The notes beneath the pieces were generated by a model, which was not told the DNA's origin, did not search any database, and was given only the letters and a program-made list of their open reading frames with translations. From contig NC_081412.1 in NCBI RefSeq assembly GCF_030272615.1, positions 542,086,335 to 542,150,334 on the forward strand: 64,000 nt of DNA, given 5' to 3'. Shown piece after piece: positions 52,930-62,686 of this stretch. How positions within the stretch are numbered: position 1 is the stretch's first letter; the number at the start of each line of letters is the position of its first letter. The translations under genes were made by a program, and so were the position numbers. Origin of the DNA: Cryptomeria japonica. Its lineage: Eukaryota; Streptophyta; Pinopsida; Cupressales; Cupressaceae.

Positions 52930-54027
52930 TTAGGTATAAAACCATTTGAGGTGCATGCTGTTGATTGGATCTGCAAGCGGTTCTCCTTCTGATGTAGCCA
53001 ACTGATATGCCCCAGACCCGAACACAGCAGTGACAACATATGGGCCAGTTCGATTCAAACTTGCCCTGATGTTCTCGGTTTGGTTGGTTGCGAGGATTCT
53101 CTCATAGAACAAGATCACCTATCTCAAATGTACGAGGTCTAACTCAGTGATTGTAGCTTCTGCTCATGCGTTGCTGATAGGCTTTGAGATGATTATATGC
53201 AGCTTGTCGCTTCTCATCAAGTAACTCTAAGTCCTGAAGACGTGAGACTCTGTATGCTTCATCATCGATGAGATTGTGCAAGGAAACTCGTAATGATGGT
53301 ATCTCAACCTCAATAGGCAAGATAGCTTCTGCACCATAGACCAATGAGTAGGGAGTTACGCCTGTAGGGGTTCGAATGCTAGTTCGATATGCCCATAGTG
53401 CTGGATTCAGTTGAACATGCCAATCATGACCAGCATCATTGACTGTCTTCTTGAGGATCCTCAATATGTTCTTATTGGATGCTTCGGCCTGACCATTGCC
53501 TTGTGGGTAGTAGGGAGTGGAAAAGCGGTGTTGGATATGAAATTTCTCACAAAGTTCATGGACATCCTGATTTTTGAAAGGAAGACCATTATCTGTGATG
53601 ATGGACATGGGCACACCATACCGACAGATGATGTAGTTGAGGATAAATGAGGCGAGCTGCTTGCCGGTGACTTGGGTAAGTGGAACAGCTTCGATCCACT
53701 TTGTGAAATATTCGGTGGCTGTAATAATGAATTTATGACCATTGGATGAAGATGGATGAATCTTACCCACAAGGTCAAGGCCCCATTGACAAAAAGGCCA
53801 TGGTGTTGTTATTGGTTGCAATTCCTAGCTAGTGCATGTATCAGGTCGCCATGAACTTGACATTTCTTGCATTTTCTGACAAAGTAGTAGGAATCTTTTT
53901 CCATAGATGGCCAATAGTATCCATTGCGTAGGAGTTTCTTGGCGAGTGATGGACCACTTGAATGAGTCCCGCAAATGCCTTCATGGACTTCTTCCAAAGC
54001 CTTTGTTATCTCATCTTGTTCTAGACA
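52930..54027 (-). pseudogene. Tat-B integrase
   Basis: The zinc-binding part (HEGICGTHSSG, CKKCQVH) is followed by the catalytic core with all three residues: WGLDLVGKIHPSSS, ITDNGLPFKNQDVHELCEKF and QGNGQAEASNKNILRIL. The frame 53821-53144 is open for 225 codons through the core. The C-terminus (GSGAYQLATSEGEPLADPIN) has no chromodomain. It is separated from the second RNase H part by a TGA at 54030-54028 shared with Tat-A, and is split by another stop near 53809. Confidence 0.87.
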
Positions 54028-54680
54028 TCAAAGGAGAGTACCATCAAGACCACGTCGGTATAGGGTTTCGGCAATAATGGTATATCGAGCAGTTTGGCGA
54101 ATGAAGGTTTTTTGTTGGTTATTCGATTGGTTGGGAGGAAGGGTGTGATCGTGGAGATAGGTGTAGAACTCACCATACCATGGGGATTCAGAACCAACAA
54201 GGCGACATATCATTTCGGATTCAGGGATATCATAAGCGGGAATCCAAAGCTGTTCGACCAAGAACTCGTAGCGTGTTGAATTCTATGGAAGATCTAGGAG
54301 AGATGCAATGGTAGCCATAGAATCAACAGCTCAATTCTGATCTCTTGGTATCTGCTCAAAAGTGATAGTAGTAAATGATGCCTTTAGAGTGTCCACCATT
54401 TGCTTATATGGCATGAGTTTATCATCCTTGGTCTGATATTCATCAGTTGCTTGTCGAATGACCAATTGTGAGTCGCCATATACTTGTAGTTCTTGTAACT
54501 TCCATTGTACAGCTAACCTGAGTCCTGTGATCAAGGCCTCATACTCTGCTATGTTGTTAGTGCATGGAAATGTGAGCCTGTAAGACTTCGGGATGCTGTC
54601 ACTTTGGGGTGTGATAAACAGAATGCCTGCCCCCGAGCCATGCCTAGTGTATGAACCATCAAAGTATAATTTCCATGGTG
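54028..54680 (-). pseudogene. Tat-B second RNase H and linker
   Basis: WKLYFDGSYTRHGSGAGILF (Asp), NNIAEYEALITGLRLAVQWK (Glu) and YGDSQLVIRQ (Asp) show a complete archaeal-type RNase H triad, open within the frame 55158-54331. TGA and TAG then break the linker (54330 to ~54280) before the open stretch 54261-54031 that leads towards integrase. This domain marks the Tat lineage. Confidence 0.85.
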
Positions 54681-56589
54681 GTGTTGTTGTGATCATGAAT
54701 ATCTCTTTGTCTGGAAAATTGGAAATGAGAGGATGATCACCAATGAGAGGTGCATCGGCCAACTGATCTGCAATAACTTGACCTTTGATAGCTTTATGGT
54801 CCACGTACTCGATGTCAAATTCACTTAGAATCATTACCCATTTGGCCAAGCGGCCTGTCAATGTTGCTTTGCTGAGTAAATACTTGAGTGGATCAATCTT
54901 TGCAATGAGTTGTACTTTGTGTGTTAACAGATAATGCCTTAGTTTAGTGGCTGCTAAGATTACTGCTAGGCAAGCTCGCACAATAGGTGTGTAATTGAGT
55001 TCATAGACCACCAGTGTGCGAGAGATGTAGTAAACAACACACTCTTTTCCTTTTGCATTATGTTGTGCCAGTAGTACACCCAATGTTGTACTTGTTGCTG
55101 AGATATAGAGTAACAATGGTCTATTTGGATCTGGTGGCATCAGCAATGGTGGATTCATGAGATAGTCTTTAAGCGTCTGAAATTCTTGTTGGCATCGGGC
55201 ATCCCACTAAAAGCGGATGTTCTTGTGTAGCAGATGTGTAAAAGGATGACACTTATCTGCCAACTGTACAATGAATCTTCGGATGGATTGAAGTCGCCCT
55301 TGTAATGTCCTTAGCTAACTGATATTCTTTGGTGGTGGCATGTCCATGATTGCTTTTACCTTTGCTGGATCGACCTCAATGCCTTTGCTTGAGACAATGT
55401 ATCCTAGAAGTTTCCCGGAGGTTACTCCAAAGACACATTTCTTTGGGTTGAGTCAAACATGGTATTGTTCCAGTCTATCAAAGATTTTATCTAAGATGTG
55501 GAGATGCCCTTCTCTGGTGAGTGATTTTGCTAGTAAGTCATCAACATAATCTTCCATTATGGTATGCATCATGTCATGGAAGATGGCAGTCATTGCTCGT
55601 TGATAGGTCACTCCTACATTCTTTAGACCGAAGGGCATTACATTCCAGCAATATGTGCCCCATGGACAGGTGAAGGCTGTCTTATGTTGATCTTCTGGTG
55701 CGATCTTTATCTGATTGTATCTTGAAAAGCCGTCCATGAGTGAAAGCATGGCATGTCCCGCTGTTAGATCCACTATGATGTCAATATTTGGAAGGGGGAA
55801 GTCATCCTTAGGATAGGCCTTATTCAGATCTCTGAAGTCAGTACAAATGCGGATGCCCCCTTTTGGTTTGCCGACAGGCACAATATTGGAGATCCATTCT
55901 GCATAATCAATTGGTCTAATGAATCCAACATCTAGGAGTTTCTTGAGTTCTGTTTTAACTAGTACTGCAATTTGAGGATGCATCTTACGAAACTTTTGCT
56001 TGACAGGTTTGGCCCCTTCTGCTACGGTTAGGTGATGCATGACTAAATCAGGATCAAGCCCAGGCATGTCTGCATATGACCATGTGAAGTTGATCTGACA
56101 CTTCTGGAAGAACTCTATAAATTTAGGCTTTTCTTCTGGAGTGAGAAGAGATGCTAGATGTATGATATGAGGATTTTCAGGAGTCCCCACATTGTATTCT
56201 TTGGTTTCCTCTATGAGAATCATTGATCGTTCTTGTTGTGCATTAGCAGGGAGAATGTCAAACCCTTCATCCTCAGGCGCCTCAGAGAGGTTTTCACCGT
56301 TGGATATGCTCTTTCTTTTTACTTTTGTTGGATCAAACAGTGCCACAGTGTGGTTTTCACTGGAAGATCCATGTTTTGTTGTTATATTTTTGCACCTGAA
56401 AGGTTTGGCATCTGCCCCGAAGTATGCTGCGCTATTAAGTTCAATGGCGAATCCAGCTTTGTGATCCCCGCTTGGTAGGTTATCCCTTAATTCCAAAAAG
56501 TCAATGATGGCCTCATCATTTTGGAAGAAGTCAAGACATGGGGGATTTGGTTGGTTCCATTCAATGAGTTCAGGGTGGATAATGGGCAT
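54681..56589 (-). pseudogene. Tat-B reverse transcriptase and RNase H
   Basis: The frame 56589-55453 (378 codons) covers the polyprotein linker, LLTPEEKPKFIEFFQK, FIRPIDYAEWISNIVPVGKP, RICTDFRDLNKAYPKDDFPL and the YVDD box at 55549-55538. A TGA at 55453 and two more breaks (about 55310 and 55210) precede the connection. The gypsy RNase H (LYISATSTTLGVLLAQHNAK, TGRLAKWVMILSEFDIEYVD) is in the frame starting 55158. All major RT motifs survive, so it was probably active before the stops arose. Confidence 0.88.
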
Positions 56590-57407
56590 TACTTCATCGA
56601 TTAGGTTAAGTGCATTAGATGTATCAGTGAGGGTTAAGACGTTATGGTGAAGGTCGTTGATGGTACTTTCCCTGTTAGAATCAGGCGTAGGATGAGATGT
56701 AGGGTTTGTGGAAGATGTTTCCAGCTCATGAACCCAAGTGGTCTTTATCTGTGCTTCTCCGTAAACAGGGATGTCTTTGTGTGGTGGAGGTGGTGATGTG
56801 TCTTCCTCATCTGAAGTGTTAAGTTGTACAGAATCAAATTCCCACTCATGTGGTTAGTCTCTGAGTCACTTTCCAGCATCCGATTACTATACCATACTGG
56901 GATGTCCTTGGAGTTAAATACTACAGGTATGATTGGTTGATGTACCTTTGTAGTGATCGGTGCTGCAGGAAGGTTGATGGGGATTAAAGGATCCAATATG
57001 GGGAGTATCAGTAATATTGACTTGGCAGCTTCTGTTGGTACTACTAGCACCATAGATGTTGCTGCGGGTTTTGATACAGTTGCTGCTGCTAATGGTGCTG
57101 TTGATGGGATTACGAGTTCGTTTGGTGGGATGAGTGGCATTGGTGATGGTTGTGTTGGGATTCTGAGGCTCGGTGGGGCAGTCGTGATGGTGCTTGATGC
57201 CGCTTTGATAATGAAAGGTGGCCTTTTGGCAGTAGGCTGACATAATGGTTTGCTGGGTTTTCCTTTAAATTTTAATTTAGGAAAGATCTCTTTTTCGAAG
57301 CCTAGGCCTGTATTACCTTTGGGCTTGAATTCCGGCAATAGAGGTTCATGTCGTCCTTGTTTGCAATATCCCAAAGCACTTTGACTATCATACCCCATTC
57401 TTTGCAT
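56590..57407 (-). pseudogene. Tat-B G-patch domain and low-complexity linker
   Basis: The G-patch reads MQRMGYDSQSALGYCKQGRH, then EFKPKGNTGLGFEKE; just upstream a TAG sits where Tat-A has a Lys codon. The linker that follows is Ala/Pro/Ile/Thr-rich and is not alignable with the Thr-rich linker of Tat-A. The flanks (PVVFNSKDIPVWYSNRMLES) are conserved. A frameshift near 56830 changes the frame in the acidic segment. Confidence 0.75.
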
Positions 57408-57485
57408 AATGAGGAGGCCTTTGCCATACTAATCTGTAGGAAGTTTAACTTGTGGTATATCAGTGGTGATGGGATCTTTATAGAT

Positions 57486-58100
57486 CTAGTCCGCTAAGTC
57501 CTCATCTTGGGTTTCTTCTTCTTGACTCTTTCCAAGGATGAAAGGCATCAAAGCACATGCTGGTGTGATTAGTGGTTGCTGGAGTAACTGATGTGGTTTA
57601 CCATGTGTTCTAGGGGAAATGGGCATTTGTCCCACACAAAAGAGTTCACTCAAGTTGTATTCCCCAGGACCTTCCTCTGCTATCTTCATTTTAAGCTTGT
57701 CTTGCTTGGGTATAGTAGTGTTCGAACTGACAAGAGAGGCAGGACTTATATATGATGTGGAGGAAATGGCTTCTCTATTATTAGGAACAGTAATCTCTAG
57801 TTGATGGCTGATATTATGGCAATATGCAAAGGGATTTGCATCACCCAAGATTGTGATCTCTACACCATTATGTGGGAACTTGATACATTGATGGTAGGTA
57901 GATGGAACGGCTTGCATGGCATGTATCCAAGGTCTTCCTAATAATAGATTATATGGCAGAGGAAGGTTTAGAACCTGACAGATGATGTGCTTTACCATGG
58001 GGCCCACTCGGATTGGTAGTACCACAGCTCCTTTGGACGACCGCTCTGCATCATCATAGGCTTTGATTGTGATCTTCTTACGGGGATCCACTGATTCTAC
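57486..58100 (-). pseudogene. Tat-B protease, 3' part
   Basis: It continues the protease after the solo LTR: KKITIKAYDDAERSSKGAVV, VGPMVKHIICQVLNLPLPYN, LLGRPWIHAMQAVPSTY, then the spacer up to EETQDEDLAD, where a TAG replaces a Trp codon of Tat-A. Similarity to Tat-A is continuous across this part. Confidence 0.8.
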
Positions 58101-59734
58101 TGTAACGTCGTAAATTGTACGCACTTGCTAAAGTAGTACAATTTCACACCTAGTTTAGCACCCGCCTTGGTGCATTTTGCATTTTGCATTGCATTTCTCC
58201 TTTAGCACATAATTAATCAAATTAATTAGGTCTAAGGTTCTATTTCATCATCTTCCACATCATAAAGTCAGGCCCTTTTCATTAAAGTGTGCCCCTTTCA
58301 TTTTATTCCTCCAATACATCATTTAATCAAAAACCCTAATTAGGTCCTATTTTGAACTTGGGGGCTTGATTTCGGGGGTCAAAACATCTCGAAATCACCT
58401 GTAACTTCAGGATTCTCTCTAAAATCATCATATCCGACGGCCCTGAAAATTTGGTGAAAAGTTGCCAGGACCATGGCGCCCGGAGTGCACACGGTCCCGG
58501 ACATTTTTCCTGAAATTTTAGGAGTGCGATCCAATCATAAAATAAAGCTTAACCCCAAGAAATTGGTGGGAGATTCAATCTCTAGGTCGGCCAAAAGTTG
58601 AAATTAAGACCTAGGGTTTCATATATAAGAGCTCTCTTTCTTCATTGGAAAGGATCCGGATTTTTGGATTTAAAGGGCTTTCTACGCAGCGAAAGAGCAG
58701 ATCTTTGAAGACTTCAACAACATTCAACATCCATCCATCAAGCATTCATAAATTTCATTCATCCATTTAGGGCTTTGAAGACATTGAAGAGCAATAAGGG
58801 ATCACCGACTGAAGATTGGCTTGCACCCCTCCCTTGGGGTTGGGTATGATTTCATGTTGTTTTCATGTCTTTGCATAAGCCTCATTATATCATTTGTATT
58901 CATGCTTTAGATCACTTTGCATCTTGATTTGGAGCATTTACATTATCATTTACAAGCAATTAGGGTTTACTTTCTAGGTTGCTCTAGTTTGCTTACTTGC
59001 ATTTTAGGATCTTGCACACACACAAGGTCTGCACACACACTACTTTTACAATACAACTTGGCTATTCATGGAGGTGGAAATCACCAAAGCAGGGGTTTGA
59101 CTAAGGCAAAACCCTATATAGTCGCCCACCATACCTTTTCAGATATAAGTGCAGATTTCTGAATTCGAAGGACGCCGCAAGTTGCAGATCCGACGGAAGC
59201 AGATTGAGACGGAACAACACACCAAATTGCAGAGCAGAAACCTAGGACAGGGGCGTGGGGCGCCCTGGACTTGATAGGATAGGGGCGCTGGGCACCCTGG
59301 TCCCTCAGACAACAGCAGTTTTCAACACTTTTCGACAGCTTTCAGGTTGCCAAAAGGAGCGGTTTCAAGTGCAGAATCAGGTCAGTGGCGCATGCGCCCC
59401 CGTCCCGAACATTTCCACTCAGATTTTAACCCCAGGTACACATCTGCATTCTCCTTTTATCCTTGTGTTTACAGCTTTTCATCACTTAATCTCAATCTTG
59501 CAATCTTGTTACTAGTTCATACTTACACTTTAGGGTTAGTAGTTGAACTTGCATCATTTTATCTATCATTTGCAACAAAGGAATAGAAATCCTAATAGGT
59601 AGCCCGTGGCTCTCTCTTCCACAAAAAGAAGTAGCCAATTGTGTGATACCTCTAAGCTCTTTCGTATTCCACAAGTGTGTGATTGAAAGTGAGATTAGGG
59701 CATGTTTGCTTAGTGTCACTTTTTCCCCTACACA
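58101..59734 (+). mobile_element. Solo LTR, 1634 bp, with 5-bp duplication
   Basis: The LTR has TG...CA ends (TGTAACGTCGTAAATTG...CCCCTACACA), flanked on both sides by TCTAC (58096-58100 and 59735-59739). A TATA box (ATATATAAG, 58621) sets plus orientation. Removing the insert and one duplication copy restores continuity of the protease region relative to Tat-A. No internal gag-pol, primer site or purine tract is present, so recombination between two LTRs is the likely origin. It belongs to a different LTR family from Tat-A and Tat-B. Confidence 0.88.
58621..58629 (+). promoter_or_regulatory. TATA box of the solo LTR
   Basis: ATATATAAG followed by AGCTCTCTTTC, about one third into the LTR, where a plant LTR promoter is expected. 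Confidence 0.55.
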
Positions 59735-60240
59735 TCTACCGCATATCCCAATGCTGTGACCAACTACAGTGTACAAATATTTAGGCCTGCTCCATTATCG
59801 ATCAAGACTCGCTTGATCCTATGCTGGTTAATAAATCCTTCGATGTGGAGCGAGGCGTTATGAGGTTGCTGGAAGGAAGAGTTGTCACTTTTAGAAAAAG
59901 TGAGACAAGGTGATGACTTTAGACTTCCAACCATGGCTTGAAATTGGTCTGTATTCAGATTTGCAAGGACTGACGCCTCTTGGAGTGCTTGATCCAAGAT
60001 AGTTTTATGAGAGGGCGATAGGCGCAATAGCTCTAAAATGGATATAAGCGCAGGCATTTTATCTAATTGTTCCACAAGATTGTACTGCTTTGGGATGGAG
60101 GTGGTGCCTTGTGGAGCTACCTTTATGGTAACCTTACCACGACATGTAACAACATTGCAATTTGAGTTGGGATTTTTGAAGGTTATGGTTGCAACTTGTT
60201 CACTGGCATCATACAGATGATTTACAGTGTAATTATACGC
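59735..60240 (-). pseudogene. Tat-B protease, 5' part
   Basis: It contains PALISILELLRLSPSHKTIL, SSPCLTFSKSDNSSFQ and the active-site region KRVLIDNGAGLNICTL. A TAG follows this motif (59766-59764) where Tat-A has CAG. The protease then runs into the duplication and solo LTR at 59739. The active-site triplet is D-N-G rather than D-T/S-G, as in Tat-A, so it is a family feature rather than a chance mutation. Confidence 0.8.
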
Positions 60241-61851
60241 AGCCTGCGTATAATCTGTGGTATCAGTGCCTCACCTGGAAGTGGAAGGACCCCTTTGATC
60301 TTGTGATGGAAGTGGATTTTTGAACATTAGATGATCATTATTTGTTGTTTTTGGGTCATGTCCTTCTATTTCAATTTCTCCTTGGTCAATAAGATCCTGA
60401 ATGAGATCTTTTAATCGGTGACAATTACTTGTCTTGTGTCCTCTTCCTTGATGGAATTCACAGTGTTCAGTATCTCTCCACCTTGTCGATTTGACCTGAG
60501 GCTCATAGTTTGATAGTTTAGGTAGAGTGACCAAATTTTGAGAAATGAGTTGTCGCAATACCGTTTCGATGGGTTCCCCTAAGGGAGTGTATGTGCGTTT
60601 CTGTTTTTGCTGACGAGGTCTTGGTTCATCATGAGATGTGATGCGACCTTGATTAGAAGGAACATTTGTGTTATTCTGAGGTGGAGGATTTTGTCCTGCA
60701 AACTGAACCACAGGTTGTGCATTTTGTATAGTCCTGGCATCCACAACTCCATCATTGACGATATTCTTGTTTTTATTCCAGAAGTTTGGTTTATCGCTAT
60801 TGAAGCGCGGGCGAAGACCATCTTTTGGTTCATTAAAGATTTTGATGAGTCCTTTCTTGATAAGTGTCCTTTCACATTTCAAACCCTTGGTGATCATATC
60901 ATTAAAATAGTCAGTGTCTTTGACATCCAGGTGAAATTCCATTTCTTTGTTTAAGTTGGAAATGAATATTTCCACTAGTTCTCGTTCAGGTAACTGAAGA
61001 GAACATCTGCTAGACATTTGGCACCATCGTTGCAGGAATACTGAGAAAAGTTCACCTGGTTTTTGTTTGGTGTTGCACAGATCAGCCATGGTGATGTCGC
61101 GTTCAATGTTATGAGAGTAATGAGCTAAAAACTTCTGGATGAGTTCCTCAAATGTTCTAATGCCACCTGGTAGTCAGGAAAACCATGATGTGGTTGTTCC
61201 TCCCAAGCTTTGCAGAAAAAGGCGCATTAGGTATATGTCTTCATATGCCACTTCGAGACAAGCAGAATGAAATTCTCTGACATGATCATGGGGATCTCCC
61301 TTTCCTCTATATTTTTCAAATTTGGGTGTTTCGAGTCCTCGTGGAAAGGGTGGCATATAAAGATTCCGATCAAAAGGATAAGTACATATGTCATTGAGTG
61401 AGAATTGGTTAGTTTTGACACCACTATGGAGTTGTTGGGCGAGATTCTCAACTTGTTGCCACAACATCTCCATTTCAGTTGGAGGAGGAGGTGGTGGGTT
61501 ACCTCGAGGAATGTTATATCTGATGGTATCTCTACCTCTTTCCTCTTCATGGCGACTTTGTCTTTCTGATGCTTGTCTTAATTGGGCAAGATCAAAGTCA
61601 GAGGGGAGTTTTGCTCCTTCTTGAGCGAGCTTTAAGAAGTGAGCATCCACATTGCTCCTGAGTATTTCGTCAAACAGTCTGTTAAAGAGAGGGTTATGCT
61701 GAGCCCTTTCTATTGTTGCAGGAGTGGGAGTACTTTGGTTTTCGTCATTCGCATTTCCTTCAAGTGCTTCTTGAAATTCATTGAGATTTTGTTGTTCTTC
61801 TTCTTCTATGTCTATTTCTCGTTGCCTTGACTGTGATCGGGTTTGACCCAT
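60241..61851 (-). pseudogene. Tat-B gag
   Basis: The start MGQTRSQSRQREIDIEEEEQ is chosen because it aligns with the Tat-A start; the upstream frame (to 61956) is not conserved. Landmarks are IERAQHNPLFNRLFDEIL, poly-Pro, the gag core ETPKFEKYRGKGDPHDHVRE, MADLCNTKQKPGELFSVFLQ and a Tat-type zinc motif CEFHQGRGHKTSNC (C-x2-H-x4-H-x4-C) followed by HRLKDLIQDLID. Only two stops interrupt it: TGA at 61176-61174, where Tat-A reads CGA, and TGA at 60273-60271. It is nearly intact and in frame with protease. Confidence 0.88.
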
Positions 61852-62302
61852 TTTGTTTATGAGTCTTTGTTGAAGTTGAGTGAAAATGATGATGAGTTTT
61901 TGATGAAATGAGAGATTGATGATTGGTGAATTGTGTTGCATGTGGATCTCTAGCACTTTTAAGGTAGATGTAACCGAAATTCCTTCTTTGAATTGTTTGC
62001 TTGTTTTGATAAGATTTTGATGTGATAAGGTGTAGAGAAATCTAAGATGTGTTATAGATTTAACTACCTAGTAATGAGAGGATTCACTCATGAACTGGTT
62101 TTAACCTGCGTAGATGTGTCTCTAAGGATGAGCTTATCCTAGATATAGAAACAATCTAAAAAGTGATGCGAAGTGTTTGATTTCAAGCAATATCTAAAAG
62201 GAGAACTTTGGAGCAAGAACCTCTTAATGTTTTGAGAGTTGGAATGGATTGATGATGAAGTGATGATGTATGAAGAAGATGATGGATGAAATGTTTTCAA
62301 CT

Positions 62303-62686
62303 TCAATAAAAGCTTTGTGTTACAAATGGGACAAACTCTACCTCTTCCCTTTCAGGTGTTGGTGGTATTTCTTGAGTTGTGTTGTATGTGATACAGACGT
62401 TTGGGAAAAAGTTGGGATTAATCTTACCTCCTTGGTTTTTGTGATAACTTAGAGCTCTATATCGCATAAAAGCTCTGCGGTTCAATGATTCTGAATCAAA
62501 TTCGTTTGTTTTGCCTTGAAGGTAGAGATGCATGTGACGCAGAAAAACTATATGGGAGACAAAGATTTGTTTATTGATATAGAAGAATTTCCTCCTTTTG
62601 ATCAAAGCCTTTGAGCTTAATGGTCTTCTTTTCAAGTTGATATTCTGATGACGCTTCTTCTTTCGCAAGATGTGAAGAATGGTCAT
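62303..62686 (-). CDS. Small conserved leader ORF upstream of gag, intact
   Basis: The ORF is 127 codons, starting MTILHILRKKKRH. The first half is strongly basic (ALIKRRKFFYINKQIFVSHI, FLRHMHLYLQGK), the second mixed (YHKNQGGKINPNFFPNVCIT, PPTPEREEVEF), ending SFY. It is open in Tat-B and conserved in Tat-A apart from a one-base insertion, with the same end point. Protein-level similarity is higher in this frame than in the overlapping alternative frame (62816-62571). It has no signal peptide, membrane segment or known domain. It could be the extra pre-gag ORF known from Ogre-type Tat elements, or part of a spliced protein. It is about 450 nt before gag. Confidence 0.6.
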   Translation of the reverse strand: MTILHILRKKKRHQNINLKRRPLSSKALIKRRKFFYINKQIFVSHIVFLRHMHLYLQGKTNEFDSESLNRRAFMRYRALSYHKNQGGKINPNFFPNVCITYNTTQEIPPTPEREEVEFVPFVTQSFY

